A program made the translations under genes and the position numbers. From an uncultured Dyadobacter sp. (lineage in GTDB: Bacteria; Bacteroidota; Bacteroidia; Cytophagales; Spirosomataceae), in contig NZ_CAMLSE010000016.1 of NCBI RefSeq assembly GCF_946482605.1, positions 124,001 to 188,000 of the forward strand: a stretch of 64,000 nt of DNA. The letters run 5' to 3'. The stretch's first letter is position 1. The number at the start of each line of letters is the position of its first letter. Positions 35,329 to 43,664 of the stretch are shown piece by piece. The notes under the pieces were generated by a model. That model saw only the letters and a list, made by a program, of their open reading frames with translations. It was not told where the DNA came from and did no database searches.

Positions 35329-35724
35329 TTATTTGGATGCAGGTTTGGCAGCCTTTGGAACCACTTCTCCATTCAGGTAAAGGGTAATAGAACCGCCTTC
35401 GGTATTGCTGAAAACAGTTACAGGCTTGTTGAACGGACCCGCTGCTGCTGCATTAAAAGTAGCTTTTACAGTTCCGGTTTTACCAGGAAGAACGGGATCT
35501 TTTGACCACACAGGAGTTGTACATCCGCAGGAAACGGTCACGTTAGAAAGAATTACCGGGTCGGAACCTGTGTTGGTAAATGTGAATTCATGGGTAACAG
35601 GAGTTCCTTGTGGTACTTTACCGAATTTGTGTGTTTCTTCTTTGAATTTCAAAACACCTTTCTGGGCGAAACTTACGGTGGTCAGGCCGAGAATTAGAAT
35701 CAGCGCTGAAAAGAATACTTTCAT
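35329..35724 (-). CDS. DUF1573 family secreted protein
   Basis: A signal peptide (1-20, ending SFAQ) is followed by a single Ig-like DUF1573 domain: FKEETHKFGKVPQGTPVTHEF, then NVTVSCGCTTPVW (the conserved CGCT motif) and GKTGTVKATFN. The 131-residue size is the minimal form of a family frequent in Bacteroidota and implicated in surface or periplasmic protein interactions. A single CGC motif could bind metal or be oxidised. The divergent E1 gene starts about 210 bases away. Confidence 0.9.
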   Translation of the reverse strand: MKVFFSALILILGLTTVSFAQKGVLKFKEETHKFGKVPQGTPVTHEFTFTNTGSDPVILSNVTVSCGCTTPVWSKDPVLPGKTGTVKATFNAAAAGPFNKPVTVFSNTEGGSITLYLNGEVVPKAAKPASK

Positions 35725-35866
35725 AGTTGTAACTATACTTTAAGTGGTGAAAACTTGATTGTTAAACAAGATTAATGCTAAAAAGTTAAATATAGCAATC
35801 ATTAACCAATATTAACAATGGATTTCAAAAGTGCGGCCGGACTGCCGGGGGTATTATTTTCCTGCA

Positions 35867-35874
35867 TAATTTTG
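35867..35874 (+). promoter_or_regulatory. candidate -7 box TAATTTTG for the E1 gene
   Basis: Exact TAnnTTTG match about 58 bases before the ATG at 35932. No clear -33 element is seen. Confidence 0.4.
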
Positions 35875-35931
35875 GCTTGCATTCAAAAAAACGTAATTTA
35901 ACTTACGGATTAAAACCCGTGATTTTTGCTT

Positions 35932-38346
35932 ATGCTTCAAAATGATAGTTTGACCGGTTCCAGTGTTTTGAGTAAAGAAGATATTATCGACGACTACCGC
36001 CTCGCATGTGAAAGTCGTCAGGTAAGCTTGCTGGGGAGGAAGGATACAATGGGAGGCCGTTCTAAATTCGGTATTTTTGGAGATGGTAAAGAAGTAGCTC
36101 AGATTGCACTTTCGAAGGTTTTCAGGCCGGGCGATTTCCGTTCCGGGTACTATCGCGATCAAACGATCGAAGCCGCTGTCGGGAATCTCACCTGGCAGCA
36201 GTTTTTTGCCCAGATGTATGCCCACGCGGACCTGGAACACGAACCCAATACAGGCGGCAGGTCGATGAATGGCCATTTTTCGACCCGCTGGGTCGATGAC
36301 GAGGGTCGCTGGCTCGATCAAACAAAATTGTACAATTCCGTTTGCGATATTTCTTCTACCGCCGGGCAGATCCCACGGGCGGTTGGGCTTGCTTATGCTT
36401 CCAAACTGTTTCGGGAAAACCCTGCTCTGCACGACATGACCCGTTTTTCCCGTGAGGGTAACGAGGTGGTGTTCGCGACCATCGGCGACGCTTCCACTTC
36501 GCAGGGGATGTTCTGGGAGGCTATGAATGCAGGTGGCGTATTGCAGATCCCTTTGATCGTATCGGTTTGGGACGACGGGTATGGCATTTCGGTGCCCCTG
36601 GAATATCAAACTACCAAATCGAGCATTTCGAAGGCACTTGCCGGTTTACAGCGCAATGAGGATGGTGATGGTATCGAGATCCTGGTTGTCAATGGCTGGG
36701 ACTATCCGGCATTGGTAGAAACCTATCAGCGGGCGGCTAAGATAAGTCGTGAAGATCACGTGCCTGTGCTGGTTCATGTTACCGAACTGACTCAGCCACA
36801 AGGTCATTCTACTTCCGGATCGCATGAGCGTTACAAGTCGAAGTCGAGACTAAACTGGGAGCATGACCACGACTGCAATATCAGGTTCAGGGACTGGATA
36901 CTGAAAAACGGGTATGCGACGGATGAAGAGTTGGAACATATAGAAAAGGAGGCCAAGGAAACGGCACACGCTGCCCGTAATCAGGCGTGGCAGGCATATC
37001 GCAAAGAGCTTGACAAAGAATACCTCGAAACGATTCAGCTTCTTCAGGATACAGGAAAGGCGAGTTCTTTTTCGAATGATATCAGCAATGTGGTACTTGA
37101 ACTTTCAAAAACCTACCTGCCTGTTCGCCGTGATATGCTTGCGAGCGTTCGCAAGGTTTTGCGGATCATCGGGAAAGAAGAGAACCCATTCAAACGTGAG
37201 ATTCAGGAATATCTGAAAGTCAGCCTGGATGCCAACAAAGCGCGTTTCAATACACATTTGTACAGCGAAACAGCAGAATCCCCGATGCTTGTTCAGGCGA
37301 TCAGCCCGGCATTTTCAGAGGACAGCCCGACTGTGGACGGACGAGAGGTGATCCGCCAGTATTTCGATGCACTGTTTGAGCGTGATAGCAGGGTTGTGGC
37401 CCTTGGCGAAGACATTGGCCGGATCGGCGATGTGAATCAGGGTTTTGCGGGATTGCAGGATAAGTTTGGAGAAATCAGGATTACCGATACCGGCATACGG
37501 GAAACAACGATCATTGGTCAGGGAATCGGGATGGCGATGCGGGGATTGAGGCCTATCGTCGAAATACAGTACTTCGACTACATTTATTACGCACTGGCGA
37601 CACTGACGGACGACCTTGCGTCGCTGCGTTACAGGACGGCCGGCGGGCAGAAAGCCCCATTGATTATCAGGACGAGAGGGCATCGGCTGGAAGGGATATG
37701 GCACTCCGGCTCTCCCATGGGTACCATGCTGAGCAGCTTGCGCGGGTTACATGTGATTGTGCCGCGGAATTTTACCCAGGCTGCCGGATTTTACAATACC
37801 TTGATAAAGGGAGACGACCCTGCTTTGATCATAGAGCCGCTTAATTCCTATCGGCAAAAAGAGATTTTGCCCGATAATGTCGGTGAATACTGCATTCCGT
37901 TGGGGCAACCTGAAATTATCAGAGAAGGAAATGACCTCACAATCGTTACTTATGGCTCGATGTGTCGTATAGTAATGGAGGCCGCTTCTCAATTGCAGCA
38001 TTCAGGAATCGATGTGGAAGTAATCGACGTGCAGACGTTACTGCCATTCGATGTCAACAATAGCATAGTGGAGTCCATTAAGAAGACCAACCGGGTCATT
38101 TTTGCAGACGAAGATTTGCCCGGAAGTGCGTCAGGTTATATGATGCAGCAGGTTTTGGAAAAACAGCAGGCATACCGTTGGCTCGATTCGGCGCCGGTAA
38201 CTATTTCTGCCAAAGATCACCGTCCGCCATATGGTTCCGACGGGGATTATTTTTCCAAGCCGAATATGGACGATATTTTTGAAACTGTTTACGAAATCAT
38301 GCGAGAAGCGGCCCCAGATAAATATCCGGAGCTGTTTAACGTATGA
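35932..38346 (+). CDS. fused alpha-beta 2-oxoisovalerate (branched-chain) dehydrogenase E1
   Basis: The 804-residue protein joins the two E1 subunits. The alpha half has the TPP-binding stretch GDASTSQGMFWEAMNAGG (GDG-like) and the VSVWDDGYGISVP motif. The beta half begins near residue 470 (REVIRQYFDALFERDSRVVALGED) and contains the transketolase-type pyrimidine and C-terminal domains with ADEDLPGS and KDHRPPYGSDG. It decarboxylates branched-chain 2-oxoacids (valine, leucine, isoleucine) and feeds branched fatty-acid primers. E2 and E3 are not adjacent. I take the ATG at 35932; a TTG two codons upstream is less likely. Confidence 0.9.
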   Translation: MLQNDSLTGSSVLSKEDIIDDYRLACESRQVSLLGRKDTMGGRSKFGIFGDGKEVAQIALSKVFRPGDFRSGYYRDQTIEAAVGNLTWQQFFAQMYAHADLEHEPNTGGRSMNGHFSTRWVDDEGRWLDQTKLYNSVCDISSTAGQIPRAVGLAYASKLFRENPALHDMTRFSREGNEVVFATIGDASTSQGMFWEAMNAGGVLQIPLIVSVWDDGYGISVPLEYQTTKSSISKALAGLQRNEDGDGIEILVVNGWDYPALVETYQRAAKISREDHVPVLVHVTELTQPQGHSTSGSHERYKSKSRLNWEHDHDCNIRFRDWILKNGYATDEELEHIEKEAKETAHAARNQAWQAYRKELDKEYLETIQLLQDTGKASSFSNDISNVVLELSKTYLPVRRDMLASVRKVLRIIGKEENPFKREIQEYLKVSLDANKARFNTHLYSETAESPMLVQAISPAFSEDSPTVDGREVIRQYFDALFERDSRVVALGEDIGRIGDVNQGFAGLQDKFGEIRITDTGIRETTIIGQGIGMAMRGLRPIVEIQYFDYIYYALATLTDDLASLRYRTAGGQKAPLIIRTRGHRLEGIWHSGSPMGTMLSSLRGLHVIVPRNFTQAAGFYNTLIKGDDPALIIEPLNSYRQKEILPDNVGEYCIPLGQPEIIREGNDLTIVTYGSMCRIVMEAASQLQHSGIDVEVIDVQTLLPFDVNNSIVESIKKTNRVIFADEDLPGSASGYMMQQVLEKQQAYRWLDSAPVTISAKDHRPPYGSDGDYFSKPNMDDIFETVYEIMREAAPDKYPELFNV

Positions 38347-38350
38347 TTTT

Positions 38351-38929
38351 ATGTATAGGACAAAAGGAAAAAGGATTTTAGACATTTTAATTGCGGCAAT
38401 GGGGTTGATAACCTCGTTGCCGTTTTTTGTTGTGCTGATGCCGCTGTTGTCGGTTCATTTCAGCGGCAGCCCACTCTTTCTGCAATGCAGGCCGGGTTTG
38501 AATGCGAGACTTTTCAGGATCGTGAAGTTCAGGACCATGCATGGTGACGGACGTGATATTACCTGGATCGGAAAGTTGCTGCGGAAATCGTCGGTCGACG
38601 AATTGCCTCAATTCTGGAATGTACTAATGGGTGACATGAGCATCGTGGGGCCCCGGCCTTTGCTGGCCGAATACCTGCCACTGTACAATGCCGGACAGCT
38701 CCTCCGGCACTCGGTGAAGCCTGGAATAACAGGTTTGGCACAAATCAATGGTCGGAACAGGTTGAATTGGGATGAGAAATTTGAATACGATCTGCGTTAT
38801 GTGCGTACAGTCAGCTTCGTTCTTGATTTGCGAATCATGCTGGCGACGGCGGTTAATTTAATATTGGTTCTCCGAAAGGATGGTCGTGACGCAGAGGTGA
38901 GTCCATTTAAAGGAAACGCGGTATGCTGA
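38351..38929 (+). CDS. PglC-like phosphoglycosyl transferase (bacterial sugar transferase)
   Basis: A 192-residue monotopic phosphoglycosyl transferase: one re-entrant membrane helix at the N terminus (KRILDILIAAMGLITSLPFF), then RPGLN, VKFRTM, the catalytic DE pair in SSVDELPQ, and MSIVGPRPLL. It transfers a sugar-1-phosphate from UDP-sugar to undecaprenyl phosphate. The stretch between FRTM and SSVDEL is about ten residues shorter than in the best-known PglC proteins. Starting at 38351, four bases after the E1 stop, gives the classical start MYRTKGKRILDI. Its gene overlaps the acetyltransferase gene by 7 bases. Confidence 0.9.
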   Translation: MYRTKGKRILDILIAAMGLITSLPFFVVLMPLLSVHFSGSPLFLQCRPGLNARLFRIVKFRTMHGDGRDITWIGKLLRKSSVDELPQFWNVLMGDMSIVGPRPLLAEYLPLYNAGQLLRHSVKPGITGLAQINGRNRLNWDEKFEYDLRYVRTVSFVLDLRIMLATAVNLILVLRKDGRDAEVSPFKGNAVC

Positions 38930-39513
38930 TCTACGGCGCGGGCGGCCACGGCAGGGTGGTACTGAGTATCCTGGCCGCGTCGGGTGTGCAAGTTGCAGGT
39001 GTATTCGACGATAGCGGGATTGACAGGGCCATTCCAGGCCATGAAATTCTGGGTGTCTATTGTGCGAAGAGCTTTCCGGGACAGAGGATAATTATCGGAA
39101 TCGGGAATAACCAGGATCGTAAGAAGGTGGTGACGAGGGTGGCCCACCCTTTCGGAAAAGCAATTCATCCCACGGCTCTCGTCGATGATTCGGTCAAAGC
39201 GGGGTTAGGTATTGTCATCGTTCACAATGCGGTTGTACAAGCGGGATGTTGCCTTGGAAATCATGTGATCATTAACACTGCTGCGGTCATTGACCATGAA
39301 TGTATGCTCGGGAACTTCGTTCATATTGGTCCGGGGGCAACGTTGTGCGGGGGCGTGCGCGTAGGTGAATGCACGCTGGTAGGCGCAGGAAGCGTGGTCT
39401 TGCCGCAGGTGAGCATCGGACGGGAATGTGTGATCGGTGCAGGTTCTGTGGTGACCCGCAATGTCCCGGATTATGCGAAGATGGCCGGAAATCCTGCCAG
39501 AATCATTCATTAA
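38923..39513 (+). CDS. PglD/NeuD-like sugar O/N-acetyltransferase
   Basis: A 196-residue left-handed beta-helix acyltransferase. The N-terminal Rossmann-like part starts LIYGAGGHGRVVLSIL, followed by hexapeptide repeats (for example NHVIINTAAVIDHECMLG, where the His of DHE is the catalytic base, and GPGATLCGG). It should acetylate an amino sugar using acetyl-CoA. It overlaps the PglC-like gene and is followed by the PglE-like aminotransferase, which suggests UDP-4-amino-4,6-dideoxy-GlcNAc as substrate, as in bacillosamine synthesis; other amino sugars remain possible. Confidence 0.87.
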   Translation: MLIYGAGGHGRVVLSILAASGVQVAGVFDDSGIDRAIPGHEILGVYCAKSFPGQRIIIGIGNNQDRKKVVTRVAHPFGKAIHPTALVDDSVKAGLGIVIVHNAVVQAGCCLGNHVIINTAAVIDHECMLGNFVHIGPGATLCGGVRVGECTLVGAGSVVLPQVSIGRECVIGAGSVVTRNVPDYAKMAGNPARIIH

Positions 39514-39526
39514 CACAAAACACACT

Positions 39527-40660
39527 ATGCAGTACAAAATATACCTGTCGCCCCCTCACATGAGCGGACGCGAAATGCAATACGTCCGGGAGGCATTCGA
39601 TAGTAACTGGATAGCTCCTGCCGGGCCGAACATCGACGCTTTTGAGGAAGAGCTGTGCCGTTATACGGGAAGCAAATACGCGCTGGCTGTATCATCGGGT
39701 ACGGCGGCCATTCACCTGGCATTGGCCGTGCTGGGCGTCCAGAAGGATGATATAGTGCTCTGCCAATCATTAACGTTCGTTGCCACCGCGAACCCGATCC
39801 TCTATGTCGGCGCTACTCCGGTTTTTATCGATAGCGAGCCGGTTACCTGGAACATGTGCCCAAATGCTTTGGAAGATGCGATCCGGCATTATCTACACAG
39901 CGGGCAAAAGCCGAAAGCGGTCATTGCAGTGCATTTGTATGGAATGCCTGCGATGCTGGATGAAATCATGTATTTGTGTAAAAAGTATGAAATCCCGTTG
40001 ATCGAGGACGCAGCGGAGGCATTAGGATCGGAATATCGCGGGAAGAAGGTGGGGACATTCGGCGACATCGGCGTTATTTCTTTCAATGGCAATAAGATTA
40101 TAACGACGTCCGGAGGCGGCGCGGTTTTGTGTAATGAGGCCAGGTATAGGGACAAGGCTGCTTTTTTGTCCACGCAGGCGAAAGAGCCTGCGAGTGGTTA
40201 CGAACATGCCGAGGTCGGCTACAATTACCGGATGAGTAATGTAAGTGCAGGGATTGGAAGGGGACAACTGGAAGTGATAGGAGACAGGATCGCAAATCGC
40301 AGAGCTAATTTTCGGTTCTATCACGATAATTTGGGGACATTACCAACCGAGGCTTTTCAAATGGAGCAGGATAATGTCTTGTCGAATTATTGGATTACGG
40401 CATTTGTCCTTGGGTCTCCGTCAGCAGTAAGTGTCGTTAGCCGGTTGATGGCTTCATTGTCGATGGCAGGGATCGAATCACGACCAGTATGGAAGCCTAT
40501 GCATTGCCAACGATTGTTTCGAACGGCCCCGCGATTCGGAGGCATTGTTTCGGAGTATTTGTCCAACCACGGCATCTGTCTGCCATCCGGGTCTAGCCTG
40601 ACGGAGAGGGACATGAGCGAAATATGCGGGATTGTGCTTAGATCAATGTCGGAGTACTGA
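39527..40660 (+). CDS. DegT/DnrJ/EryC1 aminotransferase, PglE-like
   Basis: The 377-residue protein is a PLP-dependent sugar aminotransferase. Its N-terminal block reads VREAFDSNWIAPAGPNIDAFE, then SSGTAAIHLAL, and the PLP lysine lies in VISFNGNKIITTSGGG, the PglE-type sequence. A late motif is SNHGICLPSGSSLTERD. It would convert a UDP-4-keto-6-deoxy-GlcNAc into the 4-amino sugar with glutamate. I use the ATG at 39527, since a longer in-frame start at 39461 runs back into the acetyltransferase gene. The 4,6-dehydratase (PglF-like) partner is absent here. Confidence 0.88.
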   Translation: MQYKIYLSPPHMSGREMQYVREAFDSNWIAPAGPNIDAFEEELCRYTGSKYALAVSSGTAAIHLALAVLGVQKDDIVLCQSLTFVATANPILYVGATPVFIDSEPVTWNMCPNALEDAIRHYLHSGQKPKAVIAVHLYGMPAMLDEIMYLCKKYEIPLIEDAAEALGSEYRGKKVGTFGDIGVISFNGNKIITTSGGGAVLCNEARYRDKAAFLSTQAKEPASGYEHAEVGYNYRMSNVSAGIGRGQLEVIGDRIANRRANFRFYHDNLGTLPTEAFQMEQDNVLSNYWITAFVLGSPSAVSVVSRLMASLSMAGIESRPVWKPMHCQRLFRTAPRFGGIVSEYLSNHGICLPSGSSLTERDMSEICGIVLRSMSEY

Positions 40661-40704
40661 TACGACGCCGGGTGGGAGAATGAGGGTTAATAGGCTTAGT
40701 TATA

Positions 40705-40745
40705 AGAAAAACAGGGACAACCAACTTGTTATCCCTGTTTCTCTT
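40705..40745. terminator. bidirectional terminator, aminotransferase / FKBP
   Basis: AAACAGGGA (40709-40717) pairs with TCCCTGTTT (40732-40740), flanked by A-rich and T-rich tracts. It separates the two convergent genes. Confidence 0.75.
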
Positions 40746-40749
40746 AAAA

Positions 40750-41607
40750 CTATGGCTGAACTTCAACCTCAAATTGGAGCGGTGAGTAAGGAAGGATAGA
40801 TCCACTTCCGTTTTTACCATATCCAAGTACAGACGGGAAAATGATGATCGCTTTTTCGCCGCGGCGCATTTTCCGGATCGCGCGATCAAAACCTTTGATG
40901 GCGTTGCTGTTGCCAGTAACAAAATTGTATGTCCCTTCGTCAAACTTAGTGTCGTCGAGCGTCTTTCCTAAATATTTAACTGAGACAGATTTGCCTGGAC
41001 CAATCGTGTCGCCTGTCACCGTATTAGTTCTGACGGTAACGATATTATCTGGCGTGCGAGTTGAAACGGTGAAATTTTTCTTTGTGATAAATTCGTTGAT
41101 CTGCTGAACCTCGGTGCGAGTCTTGATGAACTCAACTTCGAGTCTTACAGGAGAGTATGCCGGAATATTAACCCGGTCAACGTTGCCGGAAGCCAGGTAG
41201 AAAGGGAGTAAGAACGTTGCTTTTTCGCCTGTTTTCATCAGAAATATCCCCCTTTCGATACCACCCCAGAACACATAGCCTTCGACAGGAAATGTAAAAT
41301 CCTGTTTCGTATCACTGACCGAAGAAATCACTTTTGTTCCGTTGAGCAGATAACCAGTGTATTTAATGGTGGCTGCATCTCCGGTTTTGGCCCGTTCGCC
41401 GGCAGGATTAGACGTCCGGATCATATAATATAGCCCGGAGGAATCTCGGACAGCCTTTGAGCCAAGACTATCTGTTTTTAAGTAAGCTTGAATAGCGGCT
41501 TCATTCTCAGCAATTTTCTCTTCATCTTTATTTTCGGACTTCATACACCCGGACAATCCGACGATCATTGCCAACAACACACACCAAACCAGATTAATAC
41601 GCTTCAT
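40750..41607 (-). CDS. FKBP-type peptidyl-prolyl isomerase lipoprotein, two FKBP modules
   Basis: The 285-residue lipoprotein has a lipobox ending GLSGC (Cys21). The C-terminal FKBP module is clear: GPGKSVSVKYLGKTLDDTKFDEG, then GFDRAIRKMRRGEKAIIIFPSVLGYG and the final PYSPLQFEVEV. A first module at about residues 75-160 (TKIKYTGYLLNG-like, with AKTGDAATIKYTGYLLNGTKV) appears shortened. It should catalyse proline isomerisation or act as a chaperone in the periplasm. Convergent with the aminotransferase gene. Confidence 0.9.
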   Translation of the reverse strand: MKRINLVWCVLLAMIVGLSGCMKSENKDEEKIAENEAAIQAYLKTDSLGSKAVRDSSGLYYMIRTSNPAGERAKTGDAATIKYTGYLLNGTKVISSVSDTKQDFTFPVEGYVFWGGIERGIFLMKTGEKATFLLPFYLASGNVDRVNIPAYSPVRLEVEFIKTRTEVQQINEFITKKNFTVSTRTPDNIVTVRTNTVTGDTIGPGKSVSVKYLGKTLDDTKFDEGTYNFVTGNSNAIKGFDRAIRKMRRGEKAIIIFPSVLGYGKNGSGSILPYSPLQFEVEVQP

Positions 41608-41675
41608 TTTTCAGTAAATTAATGGGGACTTTGTGAATTTCAAATTAGACTCTCTGTATCCGCGATTGGTTGCAA

Positions 41676-42338
41676 TCAGGAATGAAAAACATCGATTTTT
41701 ACATTTTTTTCAAAGTATTTGCAAAAAGGCGACAAAGGACACTGGAAACATTGCGGCTTTCGCGCTGTGCATACATAACGCCCGTGAAGAATAAGCCAGT
41801 GATGCGCTTTGTGAATCAAATCCCTGGGAATGTATTTTACCAGTTCCCGCTCGACAGCCAGGGGCGTTTTAGCAGTTAGCGGCACAAGTCCTAATCGCCT
41901 CGACACTCTAAAGACGTGCGTGTCGACAGCCATGGCAGGCATACTGAAGATAACCGACGCAATAACGTTTGCCGTTTTGCGACCTACGCCGGGGAGTTTT
42001 TGAAGCTCTTCGACGGTGGACGGTACCTCGGAATTGAATTGCTCAACCAGCATCCGGCCCATCCCGACCAGGTGCTTCGCCTTATTGTTTGGATAGGAGA
42101 TAGACCGGATATAATGGAAAACCTCCTCTGAATCGGAGGCGGCAAGCGATTCGGGATCGGGGAAGCGCTCAAATAACTTTGGTGTGACTATGTTGACCCG
42201 CTTGTCGGTGCATTGCGCGGAAAGGATTACTGCTACAAGGAGTTCGTATGGGTTGGAGTAATTTAGTTCGGTTTCGGGTTCGGGGAAGTTCTGGATAAAA
42301 TAGTCCAGGAATTGTTTAAAGCGTTCTTTTCTTTGCAT
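41676..42338 (-). CDS. nth: endonuclease III
   Basis: The 220-residue DNA glycosylase has the helix-hairpin-helix LPGVGRKTA with catalytic Lys121, the catalytic Asp139 in AVDTHVFRV, and the 4Fe-4S cluster cysteines C190, C197, C200 and C206 (C-x6-C-x2-C-x5-C). It removes oxidised pyrimidines in base-excision repair. The gene stands alone on the reverse strand. Confidence 0.96.
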   Translation of the reverse strand: MQRKERFKQFLDYFIQNFPEPETELNYSNPYELLVAVILSAQCTDKRVNIVTPKLFERFPDPESLAASDSEEVFHYIRSISYPNNKAKHLVGMGRMLVEQFNSEVPSTVEELQKLPGVGRKTANVIASVIFSMPAMAVDTHVFRVSRRLGLVPLTAKTPLAVERELVKYIPRDLIHKAHHWLILHGRYVCTARKPQCFQCPLSPFCKYFEKNVKIDVFHS

Positions 42339-42409
42339 AACAGTAAAATTGCCCTGAGCAGGAAGTCAATCCTGACGCAGAAGATCGTCAAAGTCTGAAA
42401 TAACGTCAA

Positions 42410-42438
42410 TTTCCAGCCACCGGACCGATAGCTGGAAA
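42410..42438. promoter_or_regulatory. small hairpin between nth and the small gene
   Basis: TTTCCAGC (42410-42417) pairs with GCTGGAAA (42431-42438), with a 13-base loop. It may be a weak terminator for the small gene upstream of nth. Confidence 0.35.
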
Positions 42439-42459
42439 ATAAAAACCTGCCAACTCGTG

Positions 42460-42708
42460 TCAGAACAGGAGCGCAGCAGGTCGTTTGGAAGAAAACTGTT
42501 TTGAATAAGTGAAAACCTCTGAAATTACTTTCTCCGAAGGTACCCGTACAATCTTGTTCATCTGATTCTGGATGTCAAGAGAATCAAGGTAAAAGTTCAT
42601 CAGGTTATCGTCAAGTGCCAGAGCCTCAACAATCTGTTCATTTTCATTCTCAGTTGTTTCGGCATATAAATACCTTACAACATCATCGTAGGTAAAAGTT
42701 TTTGTCAT
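42460..42708 (-). CDS. small acidic protein overlapping the sigma-factor gene
   Basis: This 82-residue protein (from the ATG at 42708) is largely alpha-helical and acidic in its first half: TYDDVVRYLYAETTENENEQIVEAL, with a short basic C-terminal tail (SKQFSSKRPAALLF). It has no transmembrane helix or cysteine zinc motif, unlike classical anti-sigma factors. Its start lies 26 bases inside the end of the sigma-factor gene, so the two are surely expressed together, perhaps as a regulator of the sigma factor; that is inference. I do not recognise the family with certainty, although a small protein after the ECF gene is a recurrent arrangement in Cytophagales. Confidence 0.65.
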   Translation of the reverse strand: MTKTFTYDDVVRYLYAETTENENEQIVEALALDDNLMNFYLDSLDIQNQMNKIVRVPSEKVISEVFTYSKQFSSKRPAALLF

Positions 42709-43282
42709 ACTGTGGGGCACGTTGGTTAAATTGCTTACGCAGGTTTATCAACGCGTAACGCATCCTACCCAATGCCGTATTAATACTCACACCCGTAGCA
42801 TCTGCAATTTCCTGAAAGCTCATGTCCTCATAGTGACGCATGATCAGTACTTGCTTCTGCACATCCGGCAACCGTTGGATCATCTCCCGCAGTTGTTCAT
42901 GTGTTTCCTGACGAATCTGGATCGACTCAACGGAATCTTCCGAAAAATCCAGCGTATTAAAAACACTGCTCCCATCTTCGAACACTACATTGGGGTAGCG
43001 TTTATCGCGTCTGAAATAATCAATGGCGAGGTTGTGTGCGATTCGTATAATCCATGGCAGGAACTTACCTTCGTCGTTATATCTCCCACCTTTAATTGTG
43101 TCAACTGCCTTAATAAATGTATCCTGTAATAAGTCTTCAGCTACATACTGGTCTTTGACAATCAAATAAATAGTGGTGTATATTCTCGACTTGTGGCGTT
43201 GAACAAGCTTCTCAAAAGCCTTCTCATTGCCCCGGATATACAATGTTACCAACTCACTGTCGCTAACTTGGACTTTCTCCAT
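42683..43282 (-). CDS. ECF-type RNA polymerase sigma factor
   Basis: The 199-residue protein has sigma region 2 (NEKAFEKLVQRHKSRIYTTIYLIVKD, then LLQDTFIKAVDTI and HNLAIDYFRRDKR) and region 4 (LPDVQKQVLIMRHYEDMSFQEIADATGVSINTALGRMRYAL). It belongs to the sigma-70 family, group 4 (ECF). I take the ATG at 43282 (MEKVQVSDSEL), since earlier starts lie in an A+T-rich leader. Its last 26 bases overlap the small downstream gene. Its target promoters are unknown. Confidence 0.92.
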   Translation of the reverse strand: MEKVQVSDSELVTLYIRGNEKAFEKLVQRHKSRIYTTIYLIVKDQYVAEDLLQDTFIKAVDTIKGGRYNDEGKFLPWIIRIAHNLAIDYFRRDKRYPNVVFEDGSSVFNTLDFSEDSVESIQIRQETHEQLREMIQRLPDVQKQVLIMRHYEDMSFQEIADATGVSINTALGRMRYALINLRKQFNQRAPQYDKNFYLR

Positions 43283-43664
43283 TTTCCTATTCGATTTAGT
43301 TAACGTAGAGCGGTTCGTCGATATTGTTTCTCCTTTCTTGTTTGGTGAAATATTAGATGTGACTTTAAGGCATTTCGAATTATACGAATCAAAGAAATGG
43401 ATTTGCACAATAATTTGCAAATGTTTGGGTTTCTTTTTGTTGAAAAATTATTTCCCGTTAACAGATGTTAACAACTGGACCGCGTTTTGGGCATAAACGA
43501 TTCGTTTTCTCTGTTGCGTAGGGATATTAAAATAAATAATAGAACTTATCGAATAAGTTACGAATCGCTTGTCGATATCGATCGATTTTCATGAGAATGT
43601 TTTCTCTTTTTTAATGGCGGATCGTAATTTCACTTTTCCAATAGAAATTGAATTTTTACAAGAT
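43283..43664. other. 382-base divergent regulatory region without a supported gene
   Basis: The stretch between the sigma-factor gene and the HAD gene is A+T-rich. It contains a perfect 17-bp dyad AACTTAT-CGA-ATAAGTT (43543-43559), the self-complementary GTTAAC occurring twice near 43453-43470, and a looser TTCG...CGAA dyad near 43376. I see no good TAnnTTTG box for the sigma factor, which fits possible self-recognition by an ECF factor. Open frames here lack coding character. Confidence 0.5.

Noticed and set aside
35854..36609. 251-residue open frame antisense to the E1 gene
   Set aside because: It overlaps the strongly conserved alpha half of E1 and has no independent support.
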